This document shows, one piece after another, positions 1-4,859 of a DNA stretch of 6,486 nucleotides. The DNA is from Helicobacteraceae bacterium. Its GTDB lineage: Bacteria; Campylobacterota; Campylobacteria; Campylobacterales; Sulfurimonadaceae. The DNA lies in contig WFMY01000208.1 of NCBI GenBank assembly GCA_015488855.1, forward strand, positions 1 through 6,486, given 5' to 3'. The notes beneath the pieces were generated by a model. It ran no database searches and had not been told where the DNA came from. It was given only the letters and a program-made list of their open reading frames with translations. Positions within the stretch are counted from its first letter, which is position 1; each line of letters starts with the position of its first letter. A program made the position numbers and the translations under genes.

Positions 1-1194
1 AACCTTGGTGTTGTCATCATAGATGAGGAACATAAGTTTGGAGTGAAGCAAAAAGAGAAGATAAAAGAGTTGTATCATACTGTCCATCTCCTCAGTATGA
101 GTGCTACCCCTATCCCTCGTTCGCTCAACCAAGCGATGAGTTCTATTAAAACTATGAGCCAGTTACTTACCCCTCCGAGTGAGAGGCAAGGTGTGAGAAC
201 CTTTGTTAAAGAGTATAATGAAAAACTCATCAAAGAGGTTATCCTGCGAGAGATTCGTCGTGGTGGGCAGGTTTTTTATATCCATAATTCTATCGACCAC
301 ATGCCGATCAAGCTCGGTGAGATAAAAGCGATCCTTCCAGAATTAAGGGTGGTGATGCTCCACTCCAAAATCTCAGCGGTCGAGACGGAGAAGAAGCTCT
401 TAGAATTTGAAGCTGGAGAGTATGATATGATGATAGCAACTTCCATCATAGAGTCAGGTATTCATATGCCAAGAGTCAATACTATCTTAGTTGATGGTGC
501 AGACAGATTTGGTATAGCCGACTTGCATCAACTTCGTGGTAGAGTAGGGCGTGGAAGTTATGAGGGCTTTGCCTATTTTATAGTAGAGTCCAAAGAAAAC
601 TTAACAGATGAAGCGAAAAAAAGACTTTTAGCACTTGAGTCTAACTCTTTTTTAGGGAGTGGTTCAGTCCTTGCTTATCATGACTTGGAGATTCGTGGTG
701 GTGGAAATCTCGTTGGAGATGCACAGAGTGGACACATCAAAAATATAGGTTATTCACTCTACCTTAGAATGCTCGAAGATGCCATTAAACAACTTTCAAA
801 TACAGTGGAAACTAAACGCGCTAAAGTAGATATAAAACTCACTATCAGTGCGTATATAAGTGATGAAACTGTAGGTGAAGATAGACTTCGCTTAGATATA
901 TATAGACGCCTGAGTTCCTGCGAGTTGCCTGCTGAGGTTTATGAGATACAAGAAGAGCTTATAGATAGATTTGGGGAGTTAGATGAGCAAACAAATAACT
1001 TTTTTGAATTGATGGTTATCAAACTGCTCTCACTTGACAAGAGCATCAAAACAGTATCAAACTATGGACAAAACATCACTTTTGTTTATCAAAATACCTC
1101 AAAAGAGAGCATTAAGTCAGAGAGTAAAGATGATGATGACATCATTAAAGCGGTACTTTTTTATCTTAGGAATAATAAACCTAAAGTGCTTTAG
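1..1194 (+). CDS. mfd: Transcription-repair coupling factor Mfd, C-terminal part (5' end outside window)
   Basis: Superfamily 2 DNA translocase that removes RNA polymerase stalled at DNA lesions and recruits the UvrABC excision system. The reading frame is open from base 1, so the true start lies to the left. Visible, in residues counted from the window edge: Walker B/motif II D-E-E-H at 8-11; motif III S-A-T-P-I-P-R at 34-40; the motif V region I-I-E-S-G-I at about 149-154; motif VI Q-L-R-G-R-V-G-R at 177-184; then the TRG translocation module shared with RecG (H-D-L-E-I-R-G-G-G at about 227-235, Q-S-G-H-I at 242-246). The last ~110 residues (from Y-I-S-D, through D-R-L-R-L-D-I-Y-R-R-L) match the C-terminal D7 domain, somewhat shorter than in E. 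coli. A run of four Asp lies near the end. The RecG-like TRG module alone could suggest RecG, but the D7 domain fits Mfd. The stop codon interlocks with that of the convergent J-domain gene. Confidence 0.96.
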   Translation, partial: NLGVVIIDEEHKFGVKQKEKIKELYHTVHLLSMSATPIPRSLNQAMSSIKTMSQLLTPPSERQGVRTFVKEYNEKLIKEVILREIRRGGQVFYIHNSIDHMPIKLGEIKAILPELRVVMLHSKISAVETEKKLLEFEAGEYDMMIATSIIESGIHMPRVNTILVDGADRFGIADLHQLRGRVGRGSYEGFAYFIVESKENLTDEAKKRLLALESNSFLGSGSVLAYHDLEIRGGGNLVGDAQSGHIKNIGYSLYLRMLEDAIKQLSNTVETKRAKVDIKLTISAYISDETVGEDRLRLDIYRRLSSCELPAEVYEIQEELIDRFGELDEQTNNFFELMVIKLLSLDKSIKTVSNYGQNITFVYQNTSKESIKSESKDDDDIIKAVLFYLRNNKPKVL

Positions 1195-1478
1195 TTGCTT
1201 TTATATATCCAATCCCCAGAACCTATTTTCGAGAATGGATACTGGTTGATGAACTCTTCTTTCGTAAATCTAAATTTAAACCCATCAAGATACTCCATTA
1301 AAATATCATGTGCCTTTATGATCTCTTGAAATCTTTCTTTAGATCCACCCTCTTTGTCAGGATGGAACTCTTTTGAGAGCTTGAGATACTTTTTTTTGAT
1401 CTCATTGCGACTTTCTAAGCCAATGAGTCCAAATATCTCAACAGCAGTTTGAAGTTCTTCGTAAGAGTGTGTAAACAT
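1191..1478 (-). CDS. Small stand-alone J-domain (DnaJ-like) co-chaperone
   Basis: A 95-residue protein that is little more than a J domain, the module that stimulates ATP hydrolysis by an Hsp70 (DnaK-type) partner. The domain spans about residues 12-66: helix II carries the basic stretch E-I-K-K-K-Y-L-K-L-S, the invariant H-P-D tripeptide is at 39-41, and helix III follows (E-R-F-Q-E-I-I-K-A-H-D-I-L). The Gly/Phe region, zinc fingers and substrate-binding domain of true DnaJ are absent, so this is a class C J-protein; its client cannot be told from the sequence. The ~25-residue tail (F-T-K-E-E-F... D-W-I-Y) has no recognised domain. The ATG start has only a weak purine-rich site upstream. The last 4 nt overlap the end of mfd on the other strand, and the gene is divergent from ymdB. 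Confidence 0.88.
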   Translation of the reverse strand: MFTHSYEELQTAVEIFGLIGLESRNEIKKKYLKLSKEFHPDKEGGSKERFQEIIKAHDILMEYLDGFKFRFTKEEFINQYPFSKIGSGDWIYKSN

Positions 1479-1510
1479 AGGCTTTACTTTGTAATCTTTT
1501 TAGATAGTGT

Positions 1511-1516
1511 ATCATA
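1511..1516 (-). promoter_or_regulatory. Candidate -10 box of the J-domain gene
   Basis: On the minus strand this reads TATGAT (five of six matches to TATAAT). It would start transcription near 1504 and give a leader of about 26 nt before the ATG. No -35 box is evident, as is usual for sigma-70 promoters in Campylobacterota. Its distal end overlaps the left arm of the palindrome at 1515-1538. Confidence 0.4.
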
Positions 1517-1538
1517 TTTTTCTCTCAAGAGATAAATA
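1515..1538. repeat. 24-nt imperfect palindrome in the divergent promoter region
   Basis: The arms are TATTT-t-TCTCT and AGAGA-t-AAATA around a central CA. Ten of eleven arm positions pair, with a single T/T mismatch. It lies between the two outward-facing -10 boxes and covers the -35 regions of both the J-domain gene and ymdB. Both predicted transcripts start outside it, so a DNA-level operator is more likely than an RNA hairpin. A chance AT-rich palindrome cannot be excluded. Confidence 0.5.
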
Positions 1539-1541
1539 GGA

Positions 1542-1547
1542 TATACT
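1542..1547 (+). promoter_or_regulatory. Candidate -10 box of the ymdB gene
   Basis: TATACT (five of six matches to TATAAT) lies in the 96-bp gap between divergent genes. It would start transcription near 1554, about 21 nt before the ymdB ATG. There is no recognisable -35 box. The leader has only a weak AAGAA ribosome-binding site five bases before the start. Confidence 0.45.
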
Positions 1548-1574
1548 TTCAAAAATAAAATAATAAGAATAGAT

Positions 1575-2384
1575 ATGAGAATAGCATTTATAGGTGATAT
1601 TGTTGGACGCCCTGGGCGTGATATGCTTAAAGAGCATTTACTAAGAATAAAAAAAGAAGAAAAAATTGATTTTGTGATAGCTAACTATGAAAATGCATCA
1701 CATGGTTTTGGGCTCACGACTAAAAATGCGAATGAGCTTTTAGGTTTTGGCATAGATGTGATGACTGGGGGCAATCACTCTTGGGATAAAAAAGAGATTG
1801 TTGCCCTTTTTGATACACATGAGATACTTCGTCCCCATAACTATCCTAAAGGTGTTGAGGGAACGGGATGTAAGGTTTATGAGATTAACGGTGAGAAGTT
1901 AGCTGTCCTTAACTTGATGGGCTTTTATGCTATGCCTATGAGTGATAATGCTTTTCGATGTGCTAAAGAGACAGTGGATGCTCTTCATATACAGGGCATT
2001 AGCAATATATTTATAGATTTTCATGCTGAAGCGAGTAGTGAGAAGCGTGGTATGATGATGCTCTTTGAAGGTAAAGTTAGTGCTATCATAGGGACACATA
2101 CGCATATCTCAAGTGATGATTTTCAGATTGTAAATGGTACGGCATATTTGAGTGATATGGGGCTGACAGGTTGTCGGGACAATGTGATTGGTATGGATGC
2201 AAAAGTTCCCTTAAAACAGTTCTTAACTGGGATGAAAGGGCATTTTGATATCCCTAAAAAATGTAAAAAAATCATGCAAATGGCTATCATGGACTTAGAA
2301 GATGGAAGATGTTCTCATGCATATAAGCTAAAAATATTTGATGATGCTAGGGTGATAAAAACTGAGGCTTGGATAGAAGACTAA
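1575..2384 (+). CDS. ymdB: YmdB-type metallophosphoesterase (TIGR00282 family)
   Basis: A 269-residue cytoplasmic dinuclear metallophosphoesterase, the normal full length for the family. The metal-binding set is intact: D8 in G-D-I-V-G-R-P-G-R, E39-N40 in N-Y-E-N, N67-H68 in G-G-N-H-S-W-D, H150 in D-F-H-A-E, and H175/H177 in G-T-H-T-H-I. These positions match those I recall for Bacillus subtilis YmdB, including the active-site Glu39. In Bacillus the enzyme hydrolyses cyclic nucleotides and affects the switch between motility and biofilm; whether it does so in Campylobacterota is unknown. The ATG start places the G-D motif at the usual distance from the N-terminus. It appears monocistronic, with its own promoter, divergent from the J-domain gene. 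Its TAA stop overlaps the stop of the convergent gene by 4 nt. There is no signal peptide or membrane helix. Confidence 0.93.
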   Translation: MRIAFIGDIVGRPGRDMLKEHLLRIKKEEKIDFVIANYENASHGFGLTTKNANELLGFGIDVMTGGNHSWDKKEIVALFDTHEILRPHNYPKGVEGTGCKVYEINGEKLAVLNLMGFYAMPMSDNAFRCAKETVDALHIQGISNIFIDFHAEASSEKRGMMMLFEGKVSAIIGTHTHISSDDFQIVNGTAYLSDMGLTGCRDNVIGMDAKVPLKQFLTGMKGHFDIPKKCKKIMQMAIMDLEDGRCSHAYKLKIFDDARVIKTEAWIED

Positions 2385-2806
2385 GCAGTTGTTTGGTAGT
2401 ATTTGTCGTTTGCTAAGTAGGTGTTAATCGCCGATTGTGGATATTTTGGAGTTCTTATCTGTCCTAACACTTGCTGAGGCTTTGGTACTATAGAAAATAT
2501 TGTCGAGTTTTCTCTGTAGGCTATTTTTGCATTTTTTATAGCACTTGAAGCGTTGAATTTACTTGTCTTAAGTAAACCTTTTTTTAAGGCTAAATCTGGT
2601 TGTAGTTTTTGTTTGTTCTTAAATGTATTGGCATTTTGCAGATAGTTTATAGGGGTTGTGTGAGAACTAATTTTTGCTAATATAGGTTTATTTAAAAATC
2701 TTGCAGCAAAGCTCTCTGAAGTTTTTTGTTCTTTGTTTTGTTTTACTTTTGAGGTTTTATCGTTGGCATTTGTATGCACATAGGCATTATACAATGAAAC
2801 AAACAA
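2381..2806 (-). CDS. Hypothetical Lys/Asn-rich protein with related N- and C-terminal segments
   Basis: I do not recognise this protein (141 residues from the preferred start). It is basic, rich in Lys, Asn, Ser, Thr and Gln, and has no signal peptide, membrane helix or catalytic motif. Related segments recur: Y-N-A-Y-V-H-T-N-A-N-D-K near the N-terminus, P-I-N-Y-L-Q-N-A-N in the first half, and A-I-N-T-Y-L-A-N-D-K near the C-terminus. The frame also offers an ATG at 2842 (153 residues), but that ATG has no ribosome-binding site and is overlapped by a perfect TATAAT on the same strand. The TTG at 2806 has a strong AAGAGGAG site five bases upstream, so I chose it. The gene fills the otherwise empty stretch between ymdB and the histidine kinase. 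Its stop interlocks with that of ymdB, in the same way as the J-domain/mfd pair, which supports it being real. It could be a lineage-specific structural or regulatory protein; no function is assigned. Confidence 0.62.
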   Translation of the reverse strand: MFVSLYNAYVHTNANDKTSKVKQNKEQKTSESFAARFLNKPILAKISSHTTPINYLQNANTFKNKQKLQPDLALKKGLLKTSKFNASSAIKNAKIAYRENSTIFSIVPKPQQVLGQIRTPKYPQSAINTYLANDKYYQTTA

Positions 2807-2811
2807 ACCAA

Positions 2812-2816
2812 CTCCT
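2812..2816 (-). promoter_or_regulatory. Strong ribosome-binding site that decides a TTG start
   Basis: The minus strand reads AGGAG here, within AAGAGGAG, with a 5-nt spacer to the TTG at 2806. It is the only good Shine-Dalgarno sequence at the 5' end of the unrecognised gene and argues against the upstream ATG at 2842. Confidence 0.55.
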
Positions 2817-2840
2817 CTTAAACCCAAATTATGCAATATC

Positions 2841-2846
2841 ATTATA
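2841..2846 (-). promoter_or_regulatory. Perfect TATAAT -10 box of the hypothetical gene
   Basis: The minus strand reads TATAAT, an exact -10 consensus. Its last two bases are the A and T of the upstream in-frame ATG. Transcription from it would begin near 2834, downstream of that ATG, leaving a leader of about 28 nt before the TTG at 2806. No clear -35 box is present. An alternative -10, TATAAG at 2858-2863 on the same strand, would keep the ATG in the transcript with only about 8 nt of leader. Confidence 0.45.
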
Positions 2847-2859
2847 AACCAATTTTGCT

Positions 2860-2888
2860 TATAAAATCTTTGAATATTTTGATAAAAT
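2860..2888 (+). promoter_or_regulatory. Candidate promoter of the two-component operon with a 21-nt-spaced direct repeat
   Basis: Two -10-like elements lie in the 52-88 nt before the kinase start: TATAAA at 2860-2865 and TAAAAT at 2883-2888. They fall within two copies of ATAAAAT (2861-2867 and 2882-2888) exactly 21 bp apart, i.e. two helical turns. The downstream element ends seven bases before the ATG, so a transcript from it would be leaderless. The upstream one would give a leader of about 23 nt. The region is very AT-rich, so the repeat may be chance. Confidence 0.35.
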
Positions 2889-2894
2889 ACTACT

Positions 2895-3827
2895 ATGAAA
2901 AGAAATTTAAAAAATATTTTTTTTGGAGTGTTGCTATCAAGCTTGATTGTGTATCTCTCTTTGGTGTTTGAAGCGACATCCTATGAGATTTTTTTAGAGT
3001 TTATGGTCATGATATTTATGATGATAATCTTAGTATTGAAAAAAAATTATTTAGTTGAAAAAGAAAAAATAATTTCACAAAACTTGCTTGAACTTGAAGC
3101 ACAAAAATTAAAAGAAAAAGATAAACTACTCTCTCAAAGAGCTAAATTTGTATCGATGCGTGAGATGATAGAAAATATAGCGCATCAGTGGCGACAACCA
3201 CTTTCTCAGATAAACTCTGCCGTATTGTTGGTTGATGATATGCTTTTTGACAAGGGTATTAAAAGTATTGATATAGAAGAAAAACTTTTAGAAATAGAAT
3301 CTCAAACAGAGTATATGTCAAAAACAATAGATGATTTTAAAAACTTTTTTGAGCCAAATAAAGAGAAAAAATCCTTTATGATGCATGAGTTGCTACAGCG
3401 TTCAATTTACATCCTAAAAGGAAATTTAAAATACAACAATATAGAGGTTGAGACAAATCTCAATAATACTCTCAAGTGTATAGGTTATCCCAATGAGTTG
3501 CAACAAGTGATAGTATCTATCTTAAATAATGCCAAAGATGCCCTCATGCAAAATAAGATTAAAAATGCTAAAATAACTATAAATTCAAAAAAAATTGATG
3601 AGAGTATATCTATAACTATTTGTGACAATGCTGGTGGGATAGACGCAACTGTGATAGAAAATATTTTTGATCCCTATTTTACTACAAAGCATAAGTCTCA
3701 AGGTACTGGACTCGGTTTATATATTTCGCGTCTCATAGTTGAAGAGAGTTTAAACGGTGAACTCAATGTAAAAAATACTCAAGATGGTGCTTGTTTTGAG
3801 ATAATTCAAAGGATATCTAATGAGTAA
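2895..3827 (+). CDS. Membrane sensor histidine kinase with minimal periplasmic part
   Basis: A 310-residue inner-membrane sensor kinase that autophosphorylates on a His and passes the phosphate to the next gene's product. In order: two membrane helices at about 9-25 and 32-48 with only about six residues between them; a charged, probably coiled-coil linker at 50-85; the H-box I-A-H-Q-W-R-Q-P-L at 95-103 with phosphoacceptor H97; and a complete HATPase domain with N-box I-L-N-N-A-K-D-A-L (209-217), G1 D-N-A-G-G-I (244-249), F-box F-D-P-Y-F-T-T-K (258-265) and G2 G-T-G-L-G-L (270-275). There is no PAS, HAMP or periplasmic sensor domain, so the signal is likely sensed in the membrane, in the cytoplasm or through a partner protein. 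The ATG has no ribosome-binding site and may be leaderless. It overlaps the regulator gene by 8 nt. The signal is unknown. Confidence 0.93.
   Translation: MKRNLKNIFFGVLLSSLIVYLSLVFEATSYEIFLEFMVMIFMMIILVLKKNYLVEKEKIISQNLLELEAQKLKEKDKLLSQRAKFVSMREMIENIAHQWRQPLSQINSAVLLVDDMLFDKGIKSIDIEEKLLEIESQTEYMSKTIDDFKNFFEPNKEKKSFMMHELLQRSIYILKGNLKYNNIEVETNLNNTLKCIGYPNELQQVIVSILNNAKDALMQNKIKNAKITINSKKIDESISITICDNAGGIDATVIENIFDPYFTTKHKSQGTGLGLYISRLIVEESLNGELNVKNTQDGACFEIIQRISNE
3808..3813 (+). promoter_or_regulatory. Ribosome-binding site of the response regulator inside the kinase gene
   Basis: AAAGGA lies within the last codons of the kinase gene, six bases before the regulator's ATG. Together with the 8-nt overlap ATGAGTAA it suggests translational coupling of kinase and regulator. 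Confidence 0.55.
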
Positions 3828-4509
3828 TAGGGTAAAAAAATTTGATATTTTATTTGTCGAAGATGAAGAGGCTATCCGAAAAAACTATGTAAAATATCTT
3901 AAGAGATATTTTGCAAATGTATATGAGGCTGAAGATGGTCAAAAAGCGTATGAGATTTATAAAGAGAAAAAGCCTCATATTCTTATCGTTGATCTGAATA
4001 TACCAAAACAAAATGGGTTAGAGCTTCTTGCTAAAATACGAGAGAGAGACCACTCTGTAAAAGCTATCATGTTGACTGCACATACTGAACAAAAGTATCT
4101 GCTTGAGGCGACATCTTTGAAGCTAACAAAGTATCTTGTAAAGCCAGTCAACCGCACATCTCTTAAAAATGCTCTTGATCTGGCCATCTCGGAACTTGCA
4201 AGTTTTGATGTTGCATCAAAAGAGGTACTTATTTTAAAAGAATCTTTCTTTTGGGACTTCACGACACAAGAACTGCTTCAAGAAGATGAACCTACTTTGC
4301 TGACAAACAAAGAGAGAAAAACACTCTCTTTACTCTTTACAAATACAAATAAAATTTTAACTTATGAAGATATTATCATGGAAGTTTGGTATGAAAATGA
4401 GTATGACAAGATAGATGCTCTCAAAACTATTATTAAAAATTTACGAAAAAAATTGCCAAGAGACACGATACAAAATGTATTTGGTGTTGGTTATAAGGTA
4501 GAGAGTTGA
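3820..4509 (+). CDS. OmpR-family response regulator (receiver + winged helix)
   Basis: A 229-residue DNA-binding regulator, the usual OmpR/PhoB size, and almost certainly the partner of the adjacent kinase. The receiver domain is at about 8-124: acidic pair E14-D15, phosphoacceptor D58 in I-V-D-L-N-I-P, switch Thr T86 in M-L-T-A, and conserved K108 before P109. The winged-helix trans_reg_C domain is at about 155-228: L-T-N-K-E-R-K-T-L-S-L-L at its start, the recognition-helix region D-A-L-K-T-I-I-K-N-L-R-K-K-L, and the terminal hairpin N-V-F-G-V-G-Y-K-V. All phosphorylation residues are present, so it should be a normal phospho-activated transcription factor. Its targets are unknown; autoregulation through the AT-rich repeats before the operon is possible. 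The start overlaps the kinase stop, and its TGA stop overlaps the TTG of the next gene. Confidence 0.94.
   Translation: MSNRVKKFDILFVEDEEAIRKNYVKYLKRYFANVYEAEDGQKAYEIYKEKKPHILIVDLNIPKQNGLELLAKIRERDHSVKAIMLTAHTEQKYLLEATSLKLTKYLVKPVNRTSLKNALDLAISELASFDVASKEVLILKESFFWDFTTQELLQEDEPTLLTNKERKTLSLLFTNTNKILTYEDIIMEVWYENEYDKIDALKTIIKNLRKKLPRDTIQNVFGVGYKVES
4495..4501 (+). promoter_or_regulatory. Ribosome-binding site supporting the TTG start of the third operon gene
   Basis: AAGG starts at 4495, followed by TAG and GAGAG, and ends about seven bases before the TTG at 4506. There is no ATG or other Met codon anywhere in the downstream frame. This site is therefore the main support for a TTG start overlapping the regulator's TGA. 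Confidence 0.55.
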
Positions 4510-4859
4510 AAGAGATTAAAGAGCAGGTAAAACTCAAATATCTTCTAGGCATTTTAGTTGGTATTTTTACAGTTTTATATATTTCTTATAGGTTTATAAA
4601 ACCACTTGTCTCGGATACTGCTAGTTTAAGTATTGTTTTTTTTATCTTAGGAAGTAGTCTGTTTTTGTTGAGTTTTACCCTCTTTTATCTACTAAAAAAA
4701 CAAAATGACGAACTGATAGAAGATGTGGAAGAGTTAAGTGAGTATATCTTAGATATTTCTCACAAAAAATATACTAGTAGCATTAATATCAAATACTATG
4801 CAGAGTTTCTTCAAATCTCTTTATATCTTAAAAATGTCATTAAAAGATTGAACAAATAA
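4506..4859 (+). CDS. Small two-helix inner-membrane protein with a HAMP-like cytoplasmic tail, third gene of the kinase/regulator operon
   Basis: A 117-residue protein not known to me by name. It has a lysine-rich N-terminus, membrane helices at about 12-30 and 41-63 joined by a roughly ten-residue loop, then a ~54-residue cytoplasmic tail. The positive charges (K2, K5, K9, K11; K64, K65) predict both ends inside. The tail has two amphipathic helices (about 70-89 and 100-115) joined by a short connector (S-S-I-N-I-K-Y). This layout is like a HAMP domain but lacks a catalytic module; that resemblance is an inference from pattern, not a motif match. Translation begins at TTG within the overlap TTGA with the regulator stop, so it is probably coupled. 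Its co-expression with the kinase and regulator suggests a modulator or sensor for that pair. It could instead be a remnant of a larger receptor. It abuts the end of dnaX with no gap. Confidence 0.8.
   Translation: MKEIKEQVKLKYLLGILVGIFTVLYISYRFIKPLVSDTASLSIVFFILGSSLFLLSFTLFYLLKKQNDELIEDVEELSEYILDISHKKYTSSINIKYYAEFLQISLYLKNVIKRLNK

Noticed and set aside
1165..1186. Small hairpin TTAGG/CCTAA with a 9-nt loop at the end of mfd as a terminator.
   Set aside because: Only five pairs, with no T-tract immediately after it on either strand.
1899..2105. Minus-strand open frame within ymdB, and likewise 3975-4262 within the response regulator and 1034-1249 across the mfd end.
   Set aside because: Each overlaps a well-supported gene almost completely and has no independent support.
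2420..2440. GCCGAT on the plus strand as a flagellar sigma-28 -10 element.
   Set aside because: The matching TAAA element is not at the required spacing, and the site is inside a minus-strand gene facing the other way.
2861..2882. AT-only inverted repeat AAAAT/ATTTT before the kinase operon.
   Set aside because: The arms are short, interrupted and composed only of A and T; expected by chance in this region.
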